Source of the DNA: Branchiostoma floridae
Taxonomy: Eukaryota > Chordata > Leptocardii > Amphioxiformes > Branchiostomatidae
DNA length: 64,000 nucleotides
Reading direction: 5' to 3'
NCBI RefSeq assembly: GCF_000003815.2
Contig: NC_049985.1
Location: 15,239,507 to 15,303,506 of the forward strand
Part shown: positions 1 to 10,790 of the stretch, one piece after another
How the letters are laid out: each line of letters starts with the position of its first letter
How positions within the stretch are numbered: position 1 is the stretch's first letter
Position numbers and translations under genes: made by a program
Notes under the pieces: model-generated
What the model saw: only the letters and a program-made list of their open reading frames with translations
The model's database searches: none
What the model was told of the DNA's origin: nothing

Positions 1-1055
1 TCAGTTGTTCTTGCTGTTAACGTTTAGGACCTGAAAGAATTGAAATAGGGATTCCTTTTATTCTTTATTTCATGCACGAGTAGGCCGATATAAAAACATA
101 CATGACAACGTATGATGTATTCCATCTATCCCCTCTTTTAGATCTCGTCCGAAGTAATCCAAGAAATAAAATTATAAATGTAAAACTAAAATGTATCGGC
201 AATAATATATTCAACATCATTTTAAAAGTTATACAGATATACATTGTACACAACTGTATATGAGCACAGGTATATCATAAATTGAAAAAGGCCTTACATG
301 AACTGTTTAAACTGAACGGTTTCGAATTTTGTGGCCCCATGCCCCCGAAATGATGTTTCAAATATAGATAGCTTCGGAGATGCCTTACTTATTTTAAAAC
401 CAATCTTGAAAATTGGGGCTACGTTTAGTGAAAAATTATTAGACATAAATCATGCAAATCAAAGTCTCATTTACATTATGAGAAAATGATACTCATGATA
501 ATACTTGTAAGCAATAAAAGTAATTTTAAAAAGTACAAATTTTGTATCCGGAGTAGGGGTGGGTCGAGTCCCTGCATCTACAGGAAACTGAGTGTCCTAC
601 TGGCTTTGTTTTGTCAGATTGGTCTGAGCTTCTCATTTTCGGACTACTCACAAACAGAATAACTTATACAGCAATGGGCAAAATCCGGTAAAAAAAGAGT
701 AAGTGAACGCCTTTTACATAAAAATATTCGCGGTATGGATTCTTTCTCTTAGAAAAAAATGTTGATATGTTACATATGAAAATATACACCTGACATCCAA
801 ACGAACACCATACGGTGGATTGGAACTAAAACAACATCAACTCAATTATTCTATTCAAATCAACAAGACTGAGTCCTACGTAATTTGAAAGGTTGTAATG
901 GTGTAAAAGAAATATATAAAGTTATGATTCCAAGGCATTTCTTGCGACGTATATTATTCGAGTGGTGTCAACGTGTGAACACTCTAGGGTGTGGGCGCAT
1001 GAATATTTTGCCACTTCCAACTATGCATGTTACAAGATAACATGTGCTTCTATAT
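1..1055. other. No gene seen
   Basis: AT-rich sequence without a supported frame. A segment at 599-630 (CTGGCTTTGTTTTGTCAGAT) is repeated with changes at 1718-1752. Confidence 0.6.
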
Positions 1056-1150
1056 CAGTCAGTTCAGTTCAGTCATCCATGTCATGTGACACTGTAAAGC
1101 TCTTCCAGACAACTCTGTCGCTTATAAATGTTGATCCAAAATCTTCATAT
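1056..1150 (-). mobile_element. 3' end of a second non-LTR retrotransposon with ACTGA-type tail
   Basis: The minus strand reads KLYEDFGSTFISDRVVWKSF, then TVSHDMDD and a stop, followed by ACTGAACTGA. The layout matches the fragment at 12625-12753 (DRxxW, short C-terminus, ACTGA tail), but the peptide differs, which suggests a related subfamily. It is severely 5' truncated. Confidence 0.42.
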
Positions 1151-2663
1151 AACTTGGCTTCGTAAAAAGTATCCTTGGAACCCAAGGATATATTCCCTAC
1201 GAAAATAGCGCGAATCATGAACCATTAAATGGGGTAAGGAATTTTCCCGAGCAGCCTTCGATTCGTAACCCCTGCTTCGCCTATTGGGTCAGTTCGCACT
1301 CCTTGCTCTTATATATATATATATAAATATATATATATAGTGAGCAATTGAGCTGGTCTCAATCATGATGTTTCTGACCTAGGGCAAAGAGATGCTGTTA
1401 CAGTTACAATGTAACCTTGGAGTGGCTTTCGGGTCACACCTTGAAATGACCTTCAGCATACGTGGTGGTCATTAAGTAAAAAAAAAACTCTTACTTTGCT
1501 TCCTCACACCTTCGGAACCGATGTCCAAACGTCTGTGTTTCGTCGTACGGTCTGAGAGCTAATCTTCCTGAAGAGACGATTGAAGAACGCCGGCGCCTTT
1601 CACTCTGTTCTGCAGGCTGTCTACTACTGATGTACTTCTATCGGAAATAGCTGCCGCTGAATTGCGATTGGGAGTGGCTCGAGGCACCCATATAGCTTCA
1701 CACAGGAAAATAATCTAGTACTGGCTTTATTTTGTCTGATTGGTCTGACCTCCAGATTGCCTTTCCTGCGTCAAGAAGCCGCACCAATATTATCATGACC
1801 TAGTTTTCTAAACGCATGCTCAAAGTATGTGAGGCAGGAGAAGTCTTAAGAAATTGTAAGATCCAAGAGGCGAAAGAGGCCACTCTCTTGTAACTCGTTT
1901 TCTTTCATACATATATGGGAAGAAATGGATCCCGTTATCTCTTTACAGAAAGGAGTTTAGTTTTTAAAGAATCCGCACCAATATCATCATGTCAGTTTAT
2001 TCGAACCCAATGACCCTCGGTCATTCACCCTAAACCCCAACAAGACGCCACGGCTCGACCTATTTTTCCTACTGTTCGTTCATTTATTTGTTTGTTTGTT
2101 TGTTTGTTTGTTTGTACACGTTTCAGTTGTGCCCTTCTTGAATGTTTAAGTGAAGCGTCTGCGGATTGATTTATTTAGATTTACCAGATAAGTTGTGGAA
2201 GCACGTAACATGTGGGTACATCAACTTTTCAACATGTCAGCCCGGATAACAGACTTTAAGATTTGATCCACTTGGAAAGACCCTACTCTTTTCGAGAAGT
2301 GTAGTGGGTATCTAAAGTGGCTCTCTTCAAACATGGGGCCTCCATTTTGACGTCCTATACGACGGATCCATGGCTGTCCCAACCAAAGCTTTAAGGCTTT
2401 AATCCCTCTCCATCCTCTCAGGGCATCTTGCTAAACCCCTCTTGTACGTGCGAGCGCCCACAACAAAGCGTACTATGACATCTCATTTTCCTACAAGTAA
2501 GTATAGTGGACTACGTTGTGGATGAAGTAGGCTGATCTAAGCTTTGCAAAAGGTACGTGAGAAGTAGATTTTTAATTGCGGGCTGTTTCTGACACCTGCT
2601 CGAGCTGTCGCTTTGATATGCAACCGATACAAGACTCCAATGGACAAAGGAAAATAGGTCAAA
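1151..2663. other. No gene seen; short simple repeats
   Basis: Contains an AT tract at 1310-1340 and a TTTG tract at 2085-2116. GCACCAATAT-ATCATG occurs at about 1780 and 1977, hinting at an old local duplication. Confidence 0.6.
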
Positions 2664-2700
2664 CTAGAGTTCGGCGACCTCATACCTCCATGAAATATTG
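2664..2700 (+). repeat. First of three shared element ends (AGAGTTCGG...CTCCATGA)
   Basis: The block AGAGTTCGG-GACCTCATA followed by CTCCATGA occurs here, at 4224-4258 and at 6213-6252. It probably marks one end of a repeat family related to the 3440-5725 copies, whose ends also carry ACCTCCATG. Confidence 0.6.
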
Positions 2701-3439
2701 AGTGTTTTTGTCGATTTTATGCTTGTTGATGATGACTTGTATGTAATGATATTCGTGTTATTTTTACTAGTTGTGTGGATAGTTATCACATGGGCACTAT
2801 GGTAACATGCAGCAGGTGTGTGGAATCTTTGTGATGTTTATATTATCATGTTATGATAGTACTGGCAACTTGCAAGGTAGAGAGTATGTTTCAGAATCCA
2901 TAACAAATTACTGCGACACATCAGGATACAAACACATCTTCAACACAAGCAATAAGACACAAAATGTCCATCAACCAATACCCACATATAGGTTACGGGG
3001 ACAAGTTTATGCCAGATATATGATAATCCAAGTACATACCAACACAACATCAGCGTAACGCCACGTGGAGCACGAAACATCTAACAGCATAAACGAAGTA
3101 TAACACACCAGGTCCCCAAAGGCACAAGTGGATGAATACAAAGTTAATTATCACATTCAAATTGTCCAGGATCGACAATCAGTTGCTCTAAGGAGTCAAC
3201 TGTTACAGATGCCCTAATTTTTGCTATATGACGTCAACTGTTCAGATAGGGTAATACCAAACACATCCACATGATATATATCTAATAAAACCGAGTACAT
3301 ACTAACAAAACTTCAGCGTGACGTAAGGTGGACCACACAACATCTAACAGCACAAAAGAAATATAATACAGCTTGTTCCTAAACGCACAAATACATAAAT
3401 ACAATTTATTATCACTTTCAAAATTGTCCTGGTTCCCCC

Positions 3440-5725
3440 CAACAGATGCTCTACGATGTCAACTGTATATCGCAGATATAGGGGTGATTGATATTATTAC
3501 ATCGATTATAACGACAGATACGGGGCCCATAATCTAATCAGTTCCAGCAATCATCACACCCCACCAACACATCATGTATGAAATCAATCCACCCAGCCGT
3601 TCTTCAGTCGAGGCTATCGTTTTTCCCAAACAGTTGTTGTCAACTGATAAAAAAAACATATGTTCATGGCTATCACTGGCGAAACAAATCACCTCACCAC
3701 CTGCTTGGAGATAAGGTGATTAACAAAGAGGGAAACCACGATGCCTGTTCCAATATATCGCAGATATAGGGGTGATTTCGTATATTATTAAATCGATTAT
3801 ATCGACAGATACGAGGCCCCAAATCTAATCAATTCCAGCTATCATCACACTCCACGAACACACTAAGTATGAAACCAATCCACCCTGCCGTTCTTGAGTC
3901 GAGGCTATCGTTTCCCCCCAACAGTTGTTGTCCACTGATCCAAAAAAACATATGTTCATGGCTATCACTGGCGAAACAAATCACCTCACCACCTGCTTGG
4001 AGATAAGGTGATTAACAAAGAGGGAAACCATGATGCCTGTTCCAATATAACGCGAATATAGGGGTGATTTCTGATATTAATACATCGATTAAAACGACAG
4101 ATACGGCTCCCAAAATCGATTCAAGCTTTCATCACACTCCACCATCACAACAAGTATGAAATCAATCCATCCAGCCGTTCTTGAGTAATCATCTATCTAC
4201 ACAGACAGAGACACATAACAGAAACTAGAGTTCGGGGACCTCATACCTCCATGAAATATTTATTGCTTTTTTGTGGATGGTATGTATGTTTATACTTATA
4301 GTCGGTTGTATTTGAGAGTAATGGTTATAAATGTTATGGGAAAGTAGTGGTGTATTTATTTAATGACACAGAGGATGTCCATCTGATTAGTAATTATTAA
4401 AATGTGACACTTAATTGTGTAATGTGCGTTTAAGAGGTAAAGACATATGGTAGCGTGGCGTTCCTTAAGCTTGATGTTTGGCATTTAAACTGTCTAAGGT
4501 TGTCAGCATTATTGAGGTTCGATTATGTGCCTCAGAGCGGTGTGGTGGGAGGAAGTTAGGAAACTCAGAAAGAAGAAGGGATGTGGCCAACTTTAGTCAG
4601 ATGGTGATTTGATTTTCCACCAATATGTCATAACATCAGCTGTTCACACGGTACAAAAATGAGATGCACACTTTCCTCTGATAGCCCTACATCAACTGTA
4701 AGATGAATACTTGGCGCCAACCCCGTCTGCTAAAAAAACAAGTACCATTGGCTACGAAAGAGACAACTAACAACTGTCCCTTATCGTAACGAAATCAGAA
4801 CATCTGTATCGCCCATAAAACTTCTGACACCCAACCCATCTAAGATGAGAGGACCTAATGGCATTTTAATCACCATGTCACTCAAATCAGCAGTACAGTA
4901 TGTGAGACATCCATACCTGTTAAGCATTACCGTTAAATGTACCTCAACTTCTTACAATTATACTTACGCTTCACATCTCCATGATATCCTAAGCAGACAT
5001 AAATAAAACTAATTATCATATTCAAAAAACTCGGGTTCCCCAAACAGCTGTCATACAAATCACCTCACTATCTGCTTGGAGCTAAACCCATTAACAAACA
5101 CTTAAAGCACGATGCCTGTTCCAATATATCGCAGATATAGGGGGGATTTCTGATATTATTACATCGATTATAACGACAGATACGGCGCCCAAAATCACAT
5201 CGATTCGAGCTTTCATCACAGCCCACCAACACAACAAGTATGAAACCAATCCATCCAGCCGTTCTTGAGTAATTTTGTACACAGACAGAGACACATAACA
5301 GAAAATATAACCTCCATGACATTTCATGGAGGTAACTACTGTGCCAACTGTTACAAATATTTCAAACAGTCCTAAGCAGACATAAATAAACTACTAGGGG
5401 CTCCCCAAACAGCTGTCACCTCACTATCTGCTTGCAGCTAAGCCCATTAACAAACACATACAGCACGATGCCTGTACCAATATATCTCAAATATAGGGGT
5501 GATTTCTGATATTATTACATCGATTATAACGACAGATACGGCTCCCAAGATCTCATCGATTCGAGCTTTCATCACACCCCACCAACACAACAAGTCTGAA
5601 ACCAATCCATCCAGCCGTTCTTGAGTAATCATCTACACAGACAGAGACACATAACAGAAAATATAACCTCCATTCCATGACATTTCATGGAGGTAAATAT
5701 AACCTCCATTCCATGGAGGTAATTA
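3440..5725. repeat. Five related copies of a ~300 bp interspersed element
   Basis: Copies lie at about 3440-3640, 3629-3910, 3910-4200, 5036-5335 and 5397-5725. They share ATATCGCAGATATAGG, TATTACATCGATTATAACGA, a CCATCCAGCCGTTCTTGAGT block and ACAGACAGAGACACATAACA. The last two end in CATGGAGGT palindromes (5300-5335 and 5660-5725). One minus-strand frame is open in several copies but has no recognisable domain. The family is unknown: a non-autonomous element, locally expanded. Confidence 0.75.
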
Positions 5726-7420
5726 GCCGCGGCCGGTGATGCAAAATAGAGCAAACTTTTCAAACGTTTCTTCGTGTGGAATGTGGACTGCATCTTCCTG
5801 CAAATACGATTGTAGGAAACTACTTCCCTGTCAGTTTCGGCTGTCTATTACCATTGTTGTTGTTGTCTATCATTACGCTAGACGTGGTCTCTTGGTGCCA
5901 CTTTGTGTTTATTTCAATATTGTATACTATAAAGATTCACCAGCAATGTTCGCTGCTTCCTTTTATTATTAAAGGTCAGCGAATTTTCCGGCGCCGACAA
6001 GAAAAAGTCAGAAGTTCCTGAAGAAACATATTAACTGAACGACGTCCTGATTGGCTGGGGCCAAGCTGTTCAGGTGTCAAATGAACAAACGGACGACATT
6101 TCAAATAGTTGACATGTTACAGTGTAAAGTAATAAATCTACAACTGGATCATTCCTCTATTATGGCAGATTCAAAAGTTATACGGCATGAGTTGTTGAAA
6201 TACGATTAAACCAATTGCAAGAGTTCGGAGACCTCATATCTCCATGATATATTCTGAGCAGATCTGAGTGTGCGAATTGTTTCCCGACAAGTTCTCATTT
6301 CTGGAGAATCTACCAAGAATGTTATTAGAGAACAAGCCTCGAAATACTACCTGCATATGCACGTTAGTGCAGGTGATTTTTTTGCTGTGTAGGTATTTCT
6401 GATGTCTACCTGCACCTAACCTGCACCAAGTTATGCACCATGTATTTATTGAAAAGTACATTTTTCTTTGCTGTACTTATTGTTATTCTGCAAAAAAGAG
6501 ATGCAATAAATAATAGAGATGTCAAATGAAGTGTGATTTTTCATAATAAAATCCGTTATTACCGGTATACCTATTTTTTTAGTAAAGAAGGTAGTAAATA
6601 TGTGTATAAAGTGTGGGTTGTTTTATCTACTTTTTGATTATTTTTTAATGGCACAGGTAAAATTTCTCTGGTGCAGGTAATTTCAAAAGCTACCTGCACC
6701 AGTGCAGGTAGACAGAAAAAAGTATTTCGAGCCCTGGAGAATATAGAAAAAGTTTAAAGAATACCTTTGAGCCTCAATAAATAACTTGAGGAATAGAGTA
6801 CTCTTATTTACAACATTATTTGCATCGTAAAATAATAGGGTCCAATTTTTTGTAGTGCTATATTGAAATTGCTATGTTTTCCTTCAGCATTTGTTATACC
6901 TTTAGTATGTCTATAGGAAAAGACTAAAGATGCAAAGTTTATCTTTACTAGGCAATAGTGTTTTATTACATCTTTGTTGTATTTTACATCATATAGAAAG
7001 TAATTACATAATATGTATATCTCTGTTGTACAAGATTATGTTCTGTAACCAGGGGCATCATATAATGTCCTTGCTGTAACTATACAGTTCTGATACAACA
7101 TTGAAGTTATCAATATGATATTATCATAAATAATTTCTGTTAAAGAATAGAGGGCACGAAAACTGTCTTGACTTCCCCGTGAAATCCATAAATGGACCTG
7201 TCCTTACATGAAACTGGTTATCATGAGATGATATGGCTCATACCAACTTGCAAGCCAACTAAATTGAGGGGGGGTCTGTGTTTAAAAATGTCTTATTCTA
7301 GGGGGTAACATCATAACAATAGAACACCTTATAATTGTCATTGTCCTAACTAGCATCTACAAGAACAGGAGGACATATTTACAATTGAACTATTCCACAA
7401 TCATTCATGCCCGTATGTAT
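5726..7420. other. No gene seen apart from the hAT-like MITE
   Basis: Open frames near 5736-6021 lack any recognisable protein signal. Sequence 6740-7420 is AT-rich and may include the distal CABLES 3' UTR; TTTATT (AATAAA on the minus strand) occurs near 6961 as a possible polyadenylation signal. Confidence 0.5.
6333..6736. mobile_element. Putative hAT-like MITE
   Basis: The right end reads GTATTTCGAGCCCTG and the left end CAAGCCTCGAAATAC, which are imperfect inverted repeats. CAGGGxTCGAAAT-like ends are typical of hAT elements (family knowledge). CTACCTGCAC and its complement recur several times just inside both ends. No clear 8 bp target duplication was found. Confidence 0.5.
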
Positions 7421-8145
7421 GGACTGTACAGGACTGTATGTATGTATGGTCAGGAGAGATATACCAGTCTTCTGTAATGTGGGTAATGTACAGGACTGTA
7501 TGTATGGTCAGGAGAGATATACCAGTCTTCTGTAATGTGGTACTGTACAGGACTGTATGTATGGTCAGGAGAGATATACCAGTCTTCTGTAATGTGGGTA
7601 CTGTACAGGACTGTATGTATGGTCAGGAGAGATATACCAGTCTTCTGTAATGTGGTACTGTACAGGACTGTATGTATGTATGGTCAGGAGAGATATACCA
7701 GTCTTCTGTAATGTGGTACTGTACAGGACTGTATGTATGGTCAGGAGAGATATACCAGTCTTCTGTAATGTGGTACTGTACAGGACTGTATGTATGTATG
7801 GTCAAGAGAGATATACCAGTCTTCTGTAATGTGGGTACTGTACAGGACTGTATGTATGTATGGTCAGGAGAGATATACCAGTCTTCTGTAATGTGGTACT
7901 GTACAGGACTGTATGTATGGTCAGGAGAGATATACCAGTCTTCTGTAATGTGGTACTGTACAGGACTGTATGTATGTATGGTCAAGAGAGATATACCAGT
8001 CTTCTGTAATGTGGGTACTGTACAGGACTGTATGTGTGTATATGGTCAGGAGAGATATACCAGTTTTCTGTAATGTGGTACTGTATACGTACAAGACTGT
8101 ATGTATGTATGGTCAGGAGAGATATACCAGTCTTCTGTAATGTGG
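7421..8145. repeat. 12-copy ~60 bp minisatellite derived from the CABLES stop region
   Basis: About twelve units of 56-67 bp share a core reading GGTCAGGAGAGATATACCAG on the plus strand; cores start near 7448, 7507, 7563, 7621, 7681, 7739, 7800, 7861, 7919, 7980, 8044 and 8111. The unit at 8111-8145 is the end of CABLES exon 14. Read on the minus strand, each unit therefore contains the codons for [10 protein letters not shown] plus the TGA stop, followed by 3'-UTR sequence. Two units carry A in place of G in the core (7800 and 7980) and form a higher-order pattern. The array lies in what should be the CABLES 3' UTR. Confidence 0.95.
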
Positions 8146-10790
8146 ATACACCTCAGTGTCGGGCACATGCAGGGAAAACTCCAGTGCCACCAGAACGGGA
8201 AACTCAAACGCTATCAGGTCCTTCCTGTTGAGTCGGAATGTGTCCTCTATTTCCTGCAAGGAACAACACAGACATTTCATTCACTGCTCCTAGCAATAGA
8301 CAAGATAAATACAATTACCTAGCAAGACTACCCGGGGACCAAGACAAATCTGGTCTTTTTGGACAGGTGGTCACTATAGACAGGGTTTCTAATGCTTGAT
8401 ACCATATAAATGTGGTTAAACTACATGTAAACCTATGTAAGTAGATAGAATTTAAATGTCTTCATATGCTCACATTTGTAAATCAACTTACATCTATAAA
8501 ACATACACAAAATGCACAGCATAGTCAGTGTTCTTACCTCAAGTAACTTTGCCAGTTGTGCCTTTTTTGTGTCGTTCAGCTTTGCTGCCAGCAGCAAACA
8601 AGCACCTATAGGACAACAAAATATCAATGCAATATTTCATTACTTTTAACGTACAAACTTTATATTCACAATCCACATTATACTGGGGTCATGAACATCC
8701 TTCAAGCAGCATTGCATTTAGTTCTATGGCGTACATTCATTCTGACTCTATTCTAAACACTGAAAGGTCCCGTGTATGGGGAGAGTCACACCCCATGCAC
8801 GTTAAAGCACCCCCACACATGCGATGGTGCGGTGTGAGATGGAGCAAACCCTTCTGTCTGGAGTTGGTGATTCACTTCAAATCACCCGGATGGAGGCCTG
8901 GCGAACCTCCATACCGTATCAGCCACACTGTGATTTACATCATTCACCCGGACGGGAGACCTAGCGCATCCCCGTTTTGTAATTGGCCAGCGAAAGGGTA
9001 CATGTATGTCACGCCGTAACGGGGCGGTATAACCCCGCCATGTGTAAACATGTGCGAACATGTGTGTATGGTGGCTTTGAGTGTCCTTTGACACCTGTTC
9101 CGCCAAACCCTCCATTGTCATTGTATATGGAGAATCCTAATAAATAAATGAATAAATGACTGATAGGGGGTTTAAATGACCTCATTCAAAATAGAAATGA
9201 CATACCTGCACAGTATTTCCTGTTCTGCTTGTTAATCTTTCCCTGCAAACATACATGTAAGTGACAGGGTCAGTTCACATACAGTAACACCAATGAACCT
9301 TTGTCAGATCCAGTATACATATGTAGGTTCATGTTTGGTTTGGTAGTAGAAGACAGGGAACAACGGATGCTACACCGGATAGTGAGTGAGTGTGAGTGTG
9401 AGTATAGCAGAGCAAGTTCACACAGGTTTGCTATCTGTAACCTGTAACTATACCTTACTGTACAAGTCATCTCATGGAGAGACTATACAGTGTACAAAAT
9501 ACTTTTCTGAGCCTGGTTGCACAGTGTGCACCACCAACAATTCACCAATTTCTGGAAAAAAAAGGTACAATTGTACATAACCTTTTATTATTATATCTGG
9601 CTCAAAATCTAAGTTGCACCCTGTGCAACCTGAGTTTAGAAGTAAGTTGCACCAAGCAAAAAGTGGTTGCAATGTGCAAGTGTGCAAGTGGTCTTTTGCA
9701 CGCTGCTATACATAGTTTTGTTGTAACTGGTGACGTGGCAGGGTGTTGCATGGTGTTGATATACAGTTTCATCGGAAAATTAAGAACATACATTTGCAAA
9801 TCCGGACCTTACCTGTAAGACTAACTTCTCAACATACACATATGCCTGAGCAACAGTCACTTCCTCCATTCGGCACTGAAAAGAAAAAAAATCATTATAC
9901 AAATCTATTTGATGATAAATACTGATGTAAAGGAATAAAAAAAATAAAGAGCTCTACTTTTTGTCTTTTGCATTATGTTTGATCTCAAGTACTCACGTCA
10001 TCCACTGCTATCTTCTTCATTTCTCTCTTCAAGCTGAAAGTGGAAAATCAAAAATTAACAAAATTGATTTTACATACAGACGTACATAGTCATTCTCTAT
10101 TGAGTTGTAGCATTAACAACATTCCGCTTTAACATCTTGCAAAATACCCACTTGCACACTTGCACATTGCAACCACTTTTTGCTTGGTGCAACTTACTTC
10201 TAAACTCAGGTTGCACAGGGTGCAACTTAGATTTTGAGCCTCAGAACTCGACTTTGTTGTCAATTTACTTGGAAGAAATAAATGATCAGAGGCAGCTCCG
10301 TTTCATGTCAGCCAAACATGTACATGTATGTATTGTACCTTTTTTTCAGAAATTAGTGAAATGGTGGTGCAACTTGAAATTCAGTTGTGCAACCTAGTTT
10401 TTGCCCCAGGTTGCACAGTGTGCAACCTGGCTCAGAAAAATATTTTGCACACTGCTTTGAAAGAACAGACTTTATTTTAGTATAAATGTACTGTGTTACT
10501 TTTCAGCAAAATCAACAGAATTCAACAATGTCACACGATGTATCATCACTTATAGTTCTTTAAAAGATCCTTTTCCAACAACAATATTCATAGCATTTCT
10601 CTGCCGTTCGAGGCAATTTTGCAATGAATGAGTCACAAAATACATGTTGCAGTGTCAGATCTGAAAAGCATTTTTGTCCATACCTCCTCAACTTGCTAAG
10701 TGTGAGCTGGATGTGTGGAAACCTCTCTTTGAACATCTCGTTCAAATCCTTCTTCAGTTCCGATGGTTTTGCGTAGTCAATAATAGTGGT
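8113..10790 (-). CDS. CABLES: CABLES exons 9-14 (C-terminal cyclin-box-like region, residues ~364-513)
   Basis: The exons are 9: 10790-10684, 10: 10033-9997 (37 nt), 11: 9875-9813 (63 nt), 12: 9242-9206 (37 nt), 13: 8605-8538 and 14: 8253-8113. They encode [68 protein letters not shown] and [20 protein letters not shown] in that order. This is the most conserved part of CABLES and resembles a cyclin fold. Exons 10 and 11 lie between the two arms of a perfect 90 bp inverted repeat. Exon 14 ends inside the first unit of the downstream minisatellite. Confidence 0.93.

Noticed and set aside
599-1752. Pair of CTGGCTTT-TTTTGTC-GATTGGTCTGA segments as a transposon's direct terminal repeats
   Set aside because: Only about 30 bp of similarity, no defined boundaries and no target duplication.
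7623-8073. Long open frames on both strands across the minisatellite (repeats of [18 protein letters not shown] and [12 protein letters not shown])
   Set aside because: They exist only because the repeat unit lacks stops in those frames; the real coding end is CABLES exon 14 with the TGA at 8113.
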